Part shown: positions 25,891 to 34,344 of the stretch, one piece after another
Layout: the number at the start of each line of letters is the position of its first letter
Numbering within the stretch: the stretch's first letter is position 1
Assembly (NCBI GenBank): GCA_005223045.1
Contig: NJBM01000005.1
Location: forward strand, 248,001 to 312,000
Direction: 5' to 3'
Length of the DNA: 64,000 nt
Source of the DNA: Planctomycetes bacterium B3_Pla
GTDB lineage: Bacteria > Planctomycetota > Phycisphaerae > Sedimentisphaerales > Anaerobacaceae
Program-made: the position numbers and the translations under genes
Notes under the pieces: generated by a model
Told to the model about the DNA's origin: nothing
The model's database searches: none
What the model saw: the letters and a program-made list of their open reading frames with translations, nothing else

Positions 25891-26585
25891 TTTGTTTCTC
25901 CTACTTTTTTCCTATATTGCTCAATGGCAGTCAGGCCGTCCGGCCCACGCTCCAATGGTTTCGGTGTAGATTTGCTCTGGCCCGCTTCTTTCTCGTCTCG
26001 TTGCCGCCAGTTCCTAATCGTAGCTCTCCAATCCCTCATTTTGGTGTTCTTCAACATCCACCCTCGCGCCTCGTAATAATCCACGAAATACTTAGCGTCC
26101 AGGTCGTAATGAATGCTCTTGGCGTACTCCCTCACTTCATCCACAGTAGGCTTTTGAAATCGTTGTGTGCGCCCCCCCTCTCTTTGTAAGTGTTCCTGTA
26201 TAGTGTTAGGGGGGCTCTCCTGTCCGCCTTTTGGGGTCGTTTTTGTCCGCCTTTTACCCCCTAAAGGGGGGCTCTCCTGTCCGCCTTTATCGCCTAAAGG
26301 GGGGCTCTTTTGTCCGCCTTTTGGGATAGAATATGCCAGGCATTGCCCCCGGCCCTGACTCTCTTTTCTGGTCACGTATATATAGCCTTTTTCTTCGAGT
26401 TTTTTGGTGCTTCTTCTTACCGATCTATCCGTTAAGTTCAAGTCGGCTGCAATAGTCTCTTGTGACGGCCACGCCGAGCCATTCTTGCCCTGTCGCCACA
26501 GCAAGTATGAAAAAACTCGATGGTCCGCGTGCGTCAGCTCGTTATCGAGCAGTGCCTTAACCCAAATTGGCTGGCTCTCAGTCAT
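25884..26585 (-). CDS. Winged-helix replication initiator-like protein (lambda O type layout)
   Basis: 233 aa. Residues 15-75 form a winged helix (HRVFSYLLWRQG, AWPSQETIAADLNLTDRSVRRSTKKLEEKGYIYV). Residues 88-127 are a low-complexity linker of repeated KGGQxSPP units. The C-terminal region (about 140-200; YFVDYYEARGWMLKNTKMRDWRATIRNW) resembles the helicase- or primosome-contact domain of DnaD/DnaT/phage replisome organisers. The DnaB-type gene overlaps its 3' end. By analogy with lambda O, it may bind iterons inside its own gene and load the helicase. Evidence for the iterons is given separately. The initiator role is inference; the winged helix is seen. Confidence 0.75.
   Translation of the reverse strand: MTESQPIWVKALLDNELTHADHRVFSYLLWRQGKNGSAWPSQETIAADLNLTDRSVRRSTKKLEEKGYIYVTRKESQGRGQCLAYSIPKGGQKSPPLGDKGGQESPPLGGKRRTKTTPKGGQESPPNTIQEHLQREGGRTQRFQKPTVDEVREYAKSIHYDLDAKYFVDYYEARGWMLKNTKMRDWRATIRNWRQRDEKEAGQSKSTPKPLERGPDGLTAIEQYRKKVGETKC
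26208..26321. repeat. Iteron-like repeats, putative replication origin inside the initiator gene
   Basis: The 11-nt core TGTCCGCCTTT occurs exactly at 26221-26231, 26244-26254, 26278-26288 and 26311-26321 (plus strand). Three copies also carry AGGGGGGCTCT starting 13 nt before the core (26208, 26265, 26298). The second copy lacks this flank. Start-to-start spacing is 23, 34 and 33 bp. The second copy is read in a different codon frame from the other three, so the DNA word is kept while the peptide changes. This is the arrangement of the lambda origin inside gene O. Confidence 0.65.
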
Positions 26586-26589
26586 TCTG

Positions 26590-26829
26590 TTACAGCTTCC
26601 TTATCTCGTCTCTCAGTTCCGGCGATTCGAGCAGCGCCCGGGCTATGCGCTCCCTCTCGGCTTGCGTGCTGGCCATGAGAAGCTGGTTTGTCAACTGCAT
26701 TTTCCGCCTCTCGTGATCGTCCGGGTGAATCGGGGATTTTCTTCTTGACAGGTAACGCCGGGCGTGGTAGTTTCTACTACAGCTTTTCCCTACCCGGCGG
26801 CTCTGACCAGTCGCCATTTTTATTTTCAT
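26590..26829 (-). CDS. Small basic protein of unknown function
   Basis: 79 aa, preceded by GAGGT 6 nt before ATG 26829. The first half is strongly basic (GQSRRVGKS, YHARRYLSRRKS) and the second is helical and acidic-basic mixed (QLLMASTQAERERIARALLESPELRDEIRKL). I do not recognise it. Gaps of 4 and 8 nt to its neighbours place it in the replication part of the operon. A nucleic-acid-binding accessory role is possible but unproven. Confidence 0.6.
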   Translation of the reverse strand: MKIKMATGQSRRVGKSCSRNYHARRYLSRRKSPIHPDDHERRKMQLTNQLLMASTQAERERIARALLESPELRDEIRKL

Positions 26830-26837
26830 GTTTAACC

Positions 26838-27050
26838 TCAGTTGTTTTGATGTGGATAATACTTTGCGACAATCGCCCTGGCCTTACACAAGAACTCATC
26901 GCTTGCCGGCAGTACCTTGAATAAGTCACAGTGGCAACATCGAATTTCAATATCACTGTTGTCGAGTTCCCTGCTCACCAGGTATCCCGTTTTGCAGTCC
27001 GGGCATTGTACCGGCTTCTGTTTTGCTATTGCTTGTAAGTCTAATCCCAT
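26838..27050 (-). CDS. Small zinc-ribbon protein
   Basis: 70 aa from ATG 27050 with GAGGT just upstream; a longer open frame to 27098 overlaps the TerS-like gene and is not needed. CPDCKTGYLVS and, later, IRCCHCDLF form a four-Cys zinc ribbon (about residues 16-44). It probably binds nucleic acid or a protein partner. It lies 7 nt after the TerS-like gene and 8 nt before the small basic gene. Confidence 0.65.
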   Translation of the reverse strand: MGLDLQAIAKQKPVQCPDCKTGYLVSRELDNSDIEIRCCHCDLFKVLPASDEFLCKARAIVAKYYPHQNN

Positions 27051-27057
27051 AAATACC

Positions 27058-27441
27058 TCACTGGCCGGTCTTATCCAGCCTGTCCACCCTCTTTTCAATC
27101 TCCTTGATCTGAGTCAGTATCTCGGACGTCTCGACGAACTTCACGTGCCGATCAAGGATGCTTTCTGCCGCCCTCAGCGCCAGTCGTTTGTCGGAATTTT
27201 CCAGCAACTCAAGCAGGACATTGACAGCGCCTTCGTGGCCCTGGGCCAAACGCTGGTATGCTACCTGGACCAGCAGCTCCCGTTGCTTGTTGATTTCACC
27301 GGCGAACTCCGGCCTCTCCATCCAGTTGCAATACGTGGTAAACGATATGCCGGCGGCGCCCACGCCAGCCGTTAATGTCTTGGCCGCCAGGATGATCGGG
27401 ATTGCCAGTTTCTGCTTGTCAGTCAGTCCATTTTCAGCCAT
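27058..27441 (-). CDS. Small-terminase-like HTH protein (TerS-like, tentative)
   Basis: 127 aa. LTDKQKLAIPIILAAKT, then GISFTTYCNWMERPEFAGEINKQREL, gives a helix-turn-helix followed by the W(x)3-4-PEF pattern seen in small terminase-type and phBC6A51-like phage proteins. The C-terminal half is helical and may oligomerise (LLELLENSDKRLALRAAESILDRH, then a coiled coil to the end). Small terminases choose the DNA to be packaged and feed it to the large subunit. No large subunit is present, so this copy might steer a helper phage's machinery, as TerS of phage satellites does. It could equally be another HTH regulator. Confidence 0.5.
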   Translation of the reverse strand: MAENGLTDKQKLAIPIILAAKTLTAGVGAAGISFTTYCNWMERPEFAGEINKQRELLVQVAYQRLAQGHEGAVNVLLELLENSDKRLALRAAESILDRHVKFVETSEILTQIKEIEKRVDRLDKTGQ

Positions 27442-27445
27442 TTGC

Positions 27446-27847
27446 TCAACTTTCTTGAAGTTTTCCCCAGTTTTCCCTGAATCGTTCTATCGCACCGCAA
27501 AGCCAGTCATCAAAAATAGGCTTCGGGATTCTATCTTCTGCAGGAGCTTCCGGCATGGATCCCGGCTCGTAAGTCGGAAGGTCCGGGCTTATATTCGGAC
27601 CGGCTGCCTTTGTCCAACCGCGTCTCAGTTCGTACTCGTGGATGGGACATAGACTCACCGAGCAGCTCCCATCATGCCCCTTTATCAATTCCCAGTCCGC
27701 AAGCTCGCGGTCCGTGACATCGGGCACAGTTCCATCGTCGTAAAAAAGAAACGAAATACAGATCGCCGGCGGGCGGTCCTTTAGCGCCAGACGTTCTTCG
27801 GTCTTCTCCAATCGCTTCTTCAAGTTGGTGATTGAACACTTTGACAT
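27446..27847 (-). CDS. Hypothetical element protein
   Basis: 133 aa from ATG 27847 (GGAAGG upstream); an open extension to 27931 overlaps the previous gene heavily and lacks an SD. A short coiled coil starts it (ITNLKKRLEKTEERLALKD), followed by ICISFLFYDDGTVPDV, which resembles the N-terminus of small phage proteins without known function, and a Pro-rich middle. It overlaps the 88-aa gene by 28 nt and ends 4 nt before the TerS-like gene. Confidence 0.6.
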   Translation of the reverse strand: MSKCSITNLKKRLEKTEERLALKDRPPAICISFLFYDDGTVPDVTDRELADWELIKGHDGSCSVSLCPIHEYELRRGWTKAAGPNISPDLPTYEPGSMPEAPAEDRIPKPIFDDWLCGAIERFRENWGKLQES

Positions 27848-28086
27848 ATCCGGCCTTCCGTGTCGTAGAATTCCAATACCTGCGGCGATTCCATAAACAG
27901 ACGTATTCTCTTTGCCATTGCCATATCGCACCGCGTCCGAGATTGATCCAGACGTGCAAGGATTTCCTCAAGATCATAGAGTTCTGTAATTCCGGACTGC
28001 CAGATCAACCATGTGCTCACATCCTGCGGCAGATTAAACTCGTCGCTTAGTATGCGGTGCCGTGTTATAAAATTCGCCATTATCAT
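27820..28086 (-). CDS. Hypothetical element protein, coupled to the giant gene
   Basis: 88 aa. Its ATG (28084-28086) overlaps the stop of the 1368-aa gene as ATGA, a classic re-initiation signal; a second ATG two codons later is possible. Mostly helical, with Trp in STWLIWQSG and an acidic-basic middle (LEEILARLDQSRTRCDMAMAKRIRLF). No family recognised. The tight overlaps on both sides are the main support for it being real. Confidence 0.6.
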   Translation of the reverse strand: MIMANFITRHRILSDEFNLPQDVSTWLIWQSGITELYDLEEILARLDQSRTRCDMAMAKRIRLFMESPQVLEFYDTEGRICQSVQSPT

Positions 28087-31000
28087 TTTGCGTTCATTCT
28101 CTCTTTCAGTCGATTTGCCCTTAGCGTCTTGCCGATTACCGGGTGACGTTCCAGGGGTGACACCGCCGGGCGCTCAGGCTTCTCTCTGGCATAATAGGCA
28201 CGAAGCAGCTTCTCGGCTTCGTTTGCGTCTATGCCGAAGTTACGAAGAAGCTTTACGGCTCGCTCAACTTTCTCTTTGGAGTCTTTTGTCTGGGCGTTCA
28301 TCGCCGCCTGGTAAGCTCTGTTTTGCAGATACTTCTCAAGGTCGATAGTCAGCTTCGGCTCCCATTCCTTGCGTATCTCGTCGGGCACGAGCTTGCTATC
28401 GAGAACATCGAGAACTTTTGCGTTGTACCACTTGACCGCCGCCCTGGGCTTGCGAAGCGTGGCCAATGATTGATACGTTTCCTCCTGTTGGCCTTTCAAG
28501 CTCCAACACCTGCGCAGGATAGCGCGCTCGCGCTTGTCTTTTTCACTGATTGTTGGACGCACTCCGGTGACAGCCTCCACAAAGGCAATCAGTTTATCAA
28601 TGGCCTTGTCACTGTCGCTCTTCTTGACGGCCTGCTTATAGACGCTTACACTGATCGGCTCGGTTTTCTTTGCCTCGTGAATTGCGAGCTTCAGCAGCTT
28701 CTCAGTCCAAGAGTCTGTGATTTCCGTTACCCTGTCGCCTTTCCAGTCGTATATTGCCTGTCCCGTGGCCATCTTGGCGAAGTCCAGAAACATCTCGAAC
28801 AACGGCGCTTTCATGCCGCCGAGTCTTCTGAGTGATTCGTAAGCAGCTTTGTCCGGTCTGCCCTGCAAGACGTTGAAATACACGTTCCAGTAGTCCTTGT
28901 CGTAATCGAGCAGGTCGATCATTATCCGCTTGCCTTTGGCGTCCTTGCGGCCCGTGTCTATTTTGAACAGGTCGCGGTAGTCCTCCAGCGTCTCCGGTTC
29001 TTCCGGCGGCTCGCCCGTAATTATCAAATCGGCCACCGCCTTTATTATCGCCGTCAGAAGCAGTGAGTTGACAATATTCATTCTCGAACGGCTCGCTTTC
29101 CAGCCGTCACCCTGGCCCCACTGAAGAAGTGACTTTAGGATGGTTCTGTAGTTGCCCTCTGCGAATCCAGGTGACATAAAAAAGAACCTCAGCACGCTTG
29201 TTGCCGTACCCGATCTACCAAACAGGCGTTCGTTCATCTCGCCCATTTGGTTCATTGTTTCCTTTATGATGTTGATCTTCTGCCAATCAGTCAGCTCCCG
29301 CCCTTGCTTCTTTTGCATCCGCGCCATTACATCAAGATATTTGCTGTACTTGATTTTCGGGATGTACGACTCGAACATCCAGTTGACGAACTCGACCGGG
29401 ATATACAACGGCACTCTGGCCGCCCTTAGCGAAGCGCCCAAGAAATTGCCGGAGTTTAGCTTGTCGGCAAACTTCTTGAAGGCGTCCTTTGCCTCTACCT
29501 CGATGCTGTATCGGTGTCCCCCGCCTAATTCGATGTATTCCCTGTACTCCGGCGTCTGGAAGATCGGATCGTCCTTTTTGAAGCCTCTCTTGATAGGACT
29601 CTTTGCCGCCTTCACCGGGTGACGCAGAAATCCCAGCCAGCCCTGGTCCGCTATGTCCTGCTTTGCTATGACGCGCAGGTGAAAGGCGCTAAAAATGAAC
29701 TTCAAGGTCCTCAGGAAGTTGTTCACTCCCCTGATCCCGCTCAGTACCTTGCTCTGTGAAATCTTGTTGGTGGAAATCAGTGAATTTATCAGCTTTGCAA
29801 GCTCCGGTTTCATCAGCACCGACGAAAATACCGGGTCTTTTACGGAAACCCAGTCGCCGGGTGCGTCGGCGAATTCGGCTATGTATTTGCCCTTGCCCGT
29901 GCGCATCAGCTCTTTCTTTAGCCATATCATCGACTGCAATCTCGCAATCGCCATGAACTCGGCGTTCAGGTTGTCGATGTAGTTTTCGTATCTCGGAGTC
30001 AGACCGGCGTTAATGCCGTCGGCAAGTGACGGTATGGACTTGTGCTTCGTCATCTTGCGCGTTGTCTTGTAGTGCTCGCGGTAGAACCTGTCGATCTTGG
30101 CCGGATCGTCCTTCCATAGCCCGAAGAAATAGTCCGACACGGTTCCGACGTTAGGCCCGACAACGCGCTTAAGATATTGGTGGTTGCGGTATGCGATCTC
30201 GCGGATTGCCGCCTCTACTTGCGATTCTTTCAGCGCGGCAGGCAGGCGGTTGTATGCTACCTGTTGAATTCCCTCTGCCTCTATTGAACCAGCTACGCCG
30301 GCATACGCCACTGTAAACGAGAGCTGCTCGTCTTTTGTGAACTGAGACATCCACTTTTTCAATTCGCCGATGTTCGAGTCCATAGCCGCCAGCTTCGCCC
30401 TGTCGAATTCGAGCGCTTTGGCTTCTGGTTTGTGAATGGCTCGTATCGTCACGGCGTACGCTTCCTTGCCTGCTGCCTTCTCGGCGGCCTTTGCAGGCTC
30501 CAGGATACTCATTGCCAGCTTCGGCACGGCAAGTGCAACGTCCTTGATTTTCCCGGCTGCCTCGACAGCCTTTTTCGCTGCGGGTTTTACGTCCTCGGCA
30601 ATGAACTGTCCCAGCTTCGGATCGAATCCCGAAGTCACCGTGACGCCCTTGCCTTTCGGCTTTGAGACGTCCGGCAGCTTCGGGGCTTTGCCGAATGAGA
30701 CGTGTCCCTGTTGTCCCACCGTGTAATAGTCGCCGCTCTCAGGTTCGTTTATTGTCTTTCGCCAGGTTCCCGATTTGCTCTGTTTGAGGAAGTACGGCTT
30801 GCCCGCTCTCTTGGCGGACCGCTGGGCTTCAATAACTTTCCGCTCAGCGCCCTTGTCAATAAGCTGCTGCATGACTTTGGCTCGTTCTTTCTTCATTTCG
30901 CCTCGCTGTATTTCCGCCAGCTCGGCGTCCATTTCCTCGACACTCTTGGCAAACTGCTGCTGCTCGGCGCGGTGACTTTTCTTTGTCTGGCCCTTCTCCT

Positions 31001-32189
31001 GTATCTCGGCGACTATCGAGTCGATCTTCTCACGGCCAAGTGGATGCTGCGGTATTGCCCTGGCCGGCGTCGGCTTGATGCTATCGAACGCCGGTGGACG
31101 AGGCTGCGTCATTGCCGCCGCTACCTGCCCGCCTGCTACCTGTGCCGCCATAGGCACGCTCAGCACGACTGCCTCTACCCCGATATTTTTTGCATCCTGT
31201 TTTAACCCCGCCGCCAATCTTTCGGCGACAGTCGAATCTTTGCCCGCCCCGAAATCTTCCGTGTCTGTTATTGCCCTTAGAATCGTCCCCAGGCGTTCTT
31301 CGCCAATCTCCCCGACAATGTTGGAATACCCGCCAACGCTTGCGACCTTGCGAAGAAACTGTCCCGTAGTTCCCCCCGTCGCCTTGATCCAGGTGTTTCG
31401 CAGGCCGGTGTAAAACTTGCTCCCGAGTTTCGTCTTTTTGACAAGACTCAGAGGCACGCCGGTAATCGCTTCGCCCGCCGTCTCTGACGCCGCCTCGATA
31501 GTCACGTCGCCCCACGCCTTGGCAAACGACGTGGCCCAGCCTTCCTTGTCGGCTCCGAGTATTTGAACGCCCACCTGCCGCTGCGTGGCTTTCTCGGCTA
31601 CTCGTGGCGCCAGCCCTAAAGAAGCTCTCGTTACGGCACCGCCGGCCCATCCGGCAGTCTTGAGTGCTACCTGTCCGGCTTTTGTCTTGGCATAACCCTT
31701 GATGAGCTTCTCCCCTGCCTCCTGGACGGCCTTGCTGCCGATCTTTGCAAGGCCCCCGGTCATTGCGAATTCCGCCATCCACGTCGGCAGTTGCATAACG
31801 CCTTTGGCAACCTTGCCGCCGAACGTATATCCGCGCTGCTGCTGGTCGGTCAGACGCAGGATCATATCGGAGATAAGCTGCTCGTCCTGCTTGCGGCTTC
31901 TGTACCTCGCGGGCTTATGTCCCATCGCACCCGGCATAGCCATCGCAGGGCTTGTTGGTTTGCTGTAATCGAATCCGCTTGATAGCCGGTTTGCGGCATC
32001 GAGGTACAGCAGGTTCTCCGCAGCGCCTACTGCACCGCCGAGAATCGGCACGTACTGAGCGCCTTTGGCCGGGCGGGTGAATTCCTCTTTTACGGATTCG
32101 ATAACACCTATCTTCGGCTGAATCTCATCGAACGACGGTCGTGCCGCTCTGGCTTCGATTTCTTCAAATGTAGGGGCGTTTACTGCCAT
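28083..32189 (-). CDS. Giant phage ejection-like / polyvalent protein, 1368 aa
   Basis: The largest gene of the element. The N-terminus (PTFEEIEARAARPSFDEIQ) has the repeated F-E/D-E-I phrase common at the start of very large phage virion proteins. Alanine/glycine-rich helical stretches fill 100-360, a charged coiled region lies near 385-480, and 790-1040 has the composition I associate with the LPD38-type domain of injected polyvalent proteins (NFLRTLKFIFSAFHLRV, FFFMSPGFAEGNYRT). A hydrophobic helix (SLLLTAIIKAVADLIITG) lies near 1030. I see no protease, lysozyme or nuclease motif. By size and place after two smaller ejection-type genes it matches the largest internal virion protein of podophages, which enters the cell with the DNA. 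The domain call is from memory. Confidence 0.65.
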   Translation of the reverse strand: MAVNAPTFEEIEARAARPSFDEIQPKIGVIESVKEEFTRPAKGAQYVPILGGAVGAAENLLYLDAANRLSSGFDYSKPTSPAMAMPGAMGHKPARYRSRKQDEQLISDMILRLTDQQQRGYTFGGKVAKGVMQLPTWMAEFAMTGGLAKIGSKAVQEAGEKLIKGYAKTKAGQVALKTAGWAGGAVTRASLGLAPRVAEKATQRQVGVQILGADKEGWATSFAKAWGDVTIEAASETAGEAITGVPLSLVKKTKLGSKFYTGLRNTWIKATGGTTGQFLRKVASVGGYSNIVGEIGEERLGTILRAITDTEDFGAGKDSTVAERLAAGLKQDAKNIGVEAVVLSVPMAAQVAGGQVAAAMTQPRPPAFDSIKPTPARAIPQHPLGREKIDSIVAEIQEKGQTKKSHRAEQQQFAKSVEEMDAELAEIQRGEMKKERAKVMQQLIDKGAERKVIEAQRSAKRAGKPYFLKQSKSGTWRKTINEPESGDYYTVGQQGHVSFGKAPKLPDVSKPKGKGVTVTSGFDPKLGQFIAEDVKPAAKKAVEAAGKIKDVALAVPKLAMSILEPAKAAEKAAGKEAYAVTIRAIHKPEAKALEFDRAKLAAMDSNIGELKKWMSQFTKDEQLSFTVAYAGVAGSIEAEGIQQVAYNRLPAALKESQVEAAIREIAYRNHQYLKRVVGPNVGTVSDYFFGLWKDDPAKIDRFYREHYKTTRKMTKHKSIPSLADGINAGLTPRYENYIDNLNAEFMAIARLQSMIWLKKELMRTGKGKYIAEFADAPGDWVSVKDPVFSSVLMKPELAKLINSLISTNKISQSKVLSGIRGVNNFLRTLKFIFSAFHLRVIAKQDIADQGWLGFLRHPVKAAKSPIKRGFKKDDPIFQTPEYREYIELGGGHRYSIEVEAKDAFKKFADKLNSGNFLGASLRAARVPLYIPVEFVNWMFESYIPKIKYSKYLDVMARMQKKQGRELTDWQKINIIKETMNQMGEMNERLFGRSGTATSVLRFFFMSPGFAEGNYRTILKSLLQWGQGDGWKASRSRMNIVNSLLLTAIIKAVADLIITGEPPEEPETLEDYRDLFKIDTGRKDAKGKRIMIDLLDYDKDYWNVYFNVLQGRPDKAAYESLRRLGGMKAPLFEMFLDFAKMATGQAIYDWKGDRVTEITDSWTEKLLKLAIHEAKKTEPISVSVYKQAVKKSDSDKAIDKLIAFVEAVTGVRPTISEKDKRERAILRRCWSLKGQQEETYQSLATLRKPRAAVKWYNAKVLDVLDSKLVPDEIRKEWEPKLTIDLEKYLQNRAYQAAMNAQTKDSKEKVERAVKLLRNFGIDANEAEKLLRAYYAREKPERPAVSPLERHPVIGKTLRANRLKERMNAK

Positions 32190-32929
32190 GTCACTTTGTC
32201 AACCCACTTGTCGTAATACGCCTTTGCCTCTGTCGTCTTTCCGGCGCCTTTGAGATTTGCAACCGTCTCGATGAATTTCTCGCGCGTAGGTGCGAACTCT
32301 CCCATTTGAGGCCCCGCCGACTGGAACCAATCGGTATCGACTGCCCCTTGCCCGTTGCCGCCTCCGGTTGCTGGCTGAAAGTCCACAGGCCCCGCTGCCA
32401 TTTCCTGTCGCTCCCTCTGCATTTCCGCTTCCAGCTTTGCCAGCTCTTTTGTCGCGTAATCATACCCCTTCTGATCGAGAGGGTCTTTTGAACCGTGTTC
32501 AAGGCCGAAATACTGGCCCGCCGCTGTTTTCTTCATGTTGAGGAGTTTTTGCATTTTCCCCATCCGATCAAGGTTTTGAAACGACATCGCGGAAGCTCGC
32601 GGAAGAAGGCCGGCCTTTATCTTCGCGGACTCCTCGGCCTCTTCCGGCGTTAGCTGAAATGCGGCGTCCTTTGAAAACAGTTCGCCTTTTAGAACCGCCA
32701 TCCCGAATTCAGTGTTCAGAACGTGCGGCAATTGCAAAATGTCCCGTCTCAGTTCGCTGGGTTTTTTTCCCTCGCTCACGCCTTTCTGGATTGTGTTTAT
32801 AAGCCTGACCTGTAGTGCCTGCTTGCGTTTCTCGCCGAACATCGGGAAAGTCTGAACGAGTGTATCACCAATTTCCGCGCCAATGCGCTCGGCCTGATCC
32901 AGCATAGCTAAGTCGATTCCGTTACTCAT
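32180..32929 (-). CDS. Internal virion / ejection-type protein, tentative
   Basis: 249 aa, with AAGGAG before ATG 32929. Helical throughout the first 190 residues (LINTIQKGVSEGKKPSELRRDIL, TPEEAEESAKIKAGLLPRASAM), followed by a Gly/Gln-rich linker and a short helical end. It overlaps the giant gene by 10 nt and follows the poly-Gly gene by 22 nt, so the three form a block like the three ejection proteins of T7-like phages. No catalytic motif is visible. The assignment rests on order and composition. Confidence 0.55.
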   Translation of the reverse strand: MSNGIDLAMLDQAERIGAEIGDTLVQTFPMFGEKRKQALQVRLINTIQKGVSEGKKPSELRRDILQLPHVLNTEFGMAVLKGELFSKDAAFQLTPEEAEESAKIKAGLLPRASAMSFQNLDRMGKMQKLLNMKKTAAGQYFGLEHGSKDPLDQKGYDYATKELAKLEAEMQRERQEMAAGPVDFQPATGGGNGQGAVDTDWFQSAGPQMGEFAPTREKFIETVANLKGAGKTTEAKAYYDKWVDKVTWQ

Positions 32930-32951
32930 AACGCAACTCCTTTATAAACCC

Positions 32952-33839
32952 TCAAATCGCCATCATTTGAGAAGATGTGTAGCCGCCTCCACCACCGCCG
33001 CCGCCACCGCCGCCACCGCCTATACCGGGATCTTGATAAACACCGGACGCCATCGCGTCACCCGCTGCACCGCCTACTTGAGCACCCATAGGCCCGCCAG
33101 CAATAGCGCCTATAATTCTGGCGCCGACCTTCATGCCCATAGTGCTCCAATAGCCACGTTCACTCAATCCGCCCGGCCTTAGATATGTGCCGGGACTGTA
33201 ATTCATCAGGGCGTTGGCAATGTTCGTTTGAAATTTGTACGGAAACAGGATCTGTTCGATTTGCTGAGTGTATTTCGCATTTAACAATTGCTGCTCAAGA
33301 AGCCGCTGTCTTTCGCTTATCTGCGACGTGGCCGATAATTGGCCGAGTCTCTTAGACTCGACGTTTTGTATTCCGACCGCAGCTCGTTCCGTTCGGCCGC
33401 GCTCATTCTCAAACAACCTACCGAGTTCTTGCATCAAGGCGGAGTTCGATCTTGCAAGAAAACTACCGCGAACATTCATTGCATTTGTGTCCATAAGCGT
33501 GCCGCCAAGCTCGTGCTCGCGCCTCAGGGCCGTAGTCCCTTCCCGCTTCAAGAGATCGGCCTCGCCTCGCAGGGCTTCGTAATACGGACTCTTCGTCGGG
33601 TCGTAGCCGCCCGACAGCGTTTTTTCGTACTCTTGACGGGCCAGGTCATACGAGCCTTGAATCTGCTCCGGCGATAAACTTCCTAATACAGAAAGTTGTG
33701 TCTGCGTCAAACCGGCCACACCTGCCGTCGGTATATCCGGAGTACCTTGTAGTTGTCTTTGCAAAAAATCGCCGCCAGCTACTGATTCTCCCGTTCGCGG
33801 CAACAATTTTGCTTTAGGATCGTCTCTCCAAAAAGCCAT
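32952..33839 (-). CDS. Podophage-type internal virion protein with poly-glycine tail
   Basis: 295 aa. The layout LLPRTGESVAGGDFLQRQLQ, VAGLTQTQLSVLG, GYDPTKSPYYEALRGE and LRREHELGGTLMDTNAM is one I know from a family of podophage head or ejection proteins. The middle is a long helix (about 75-210). A Gly/Ala-rich segment (IIGAIAGGPMGAQVGGAAGDAMA) that could insert in a membrane follows, then a run of at least 13 Gly. It is the first of the three ejection-type genes. Presence of such a protein without capsid genes is unusual for a satellite. Confidence 0.6.
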   Translation of the reverse strand: MAFWRDDPKAKLLPRTGESVAGGDFLQRQLQGTPDIPTAGVAGLTQTQLSVLGSLSPEQIQGSYDLARQEYEKTLSGGYDPTKSPYYEALRGEADLLKREGTTALRREHELGGTLMDTNAMNVRGSFLARSNSALMQELGRLFENERGRTERAAVGIQNVESKRLGQLSATSQISERQRLLEQQLLNAKYTQQIEQILFPYKFQTNIANALMNYSPGTYLRPGGLSERGYWSTMGMKVGARIIGAIAGGPMGAQVGGAAGDAMASGVYQDPGIGGGGGGGGGGGGGYTSSQMMAI

Positions 33840-33861
33840 ATTTCACACTCACTTTCTTTGT

Positions 33862-34344
33862 TTACACATCAATATATAACTCCACGAAACTGCGACCCTG
33901 CGGCATCGGCGGTGACGGCACCAATCTCCGCACAACGTCCCAGTACGTTTCTTTCTTTTGGGGCTGGCCCGGCATTTCTACCGGGCGCTCTTCGACTTGC
34001 GGTTTTGGGCTGGCCGGCTCCGACGCAAGCGCCGGAACCGACCTTTCACCGAAGATATTTGTAAGCCGCAGCTCTATGACCTTTCGTAGCTCGTTCCACG
34101 GCGGCAGTGTCGCCGCATCCTCAAATCCTGCCAGCCACGCAAAGTATTCCTGCCATTCGATACCCTCCGACAACTCACAGCCCCGCCCGTGCCGGGCCAT
34201 GTACTCAGCAACAGCGTCGATCACAACGGGCTTGCCGGCTTCCAGGGCCTGCCGCACTGTCACCCACTTTTCGACAGGGACATCACGAATGTCCGGATAT
34301 TTGCCGGAGGCGAGTGACTTATAGATGATTTTGAAATCAATCAC
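33862..34344 (-). CDS. Hypothetical element protein, 160 aa
   Basis: It starts with GTG at 34344 and overlaps the previous gene by 8 nt. WVTVRQALEAGKPVVIDAVAEYMARHGRGCEL and GIEWQEYFAWLAGFEDAATLPPW make a helical first half; the last 50 residues are Pro-rich (SEPASPKPQVEERPVEMPG) and end VELYIDV. Not recognised. Its place before the ejection-type genes suggests a virion or assembly role, but this is only context. Confidence 0.6.
   Translation of the reverse strand: MIDFKIIYKSLASGKYPDIRDVPVEKWVTVRQALEAGKPVVIDAVAEYMARHGRGCELSEGIEWQEYFAWLAGFEDAATLPPWNELRKVIELRLTNIFGERSVPALASEPASPKPQVEERPVEMPGQPQKKETYWDVVRRLVPSPPMPQGRSFVELYIDV

Noticed and set aside
26208..26321. CRISPR-like array or simple coding repeat
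   Set aside because: Only four units lie inside a gene with short spacing; the out-of-frame conserved copy fits iterons better than peptide repeats, although slippage remains possible.
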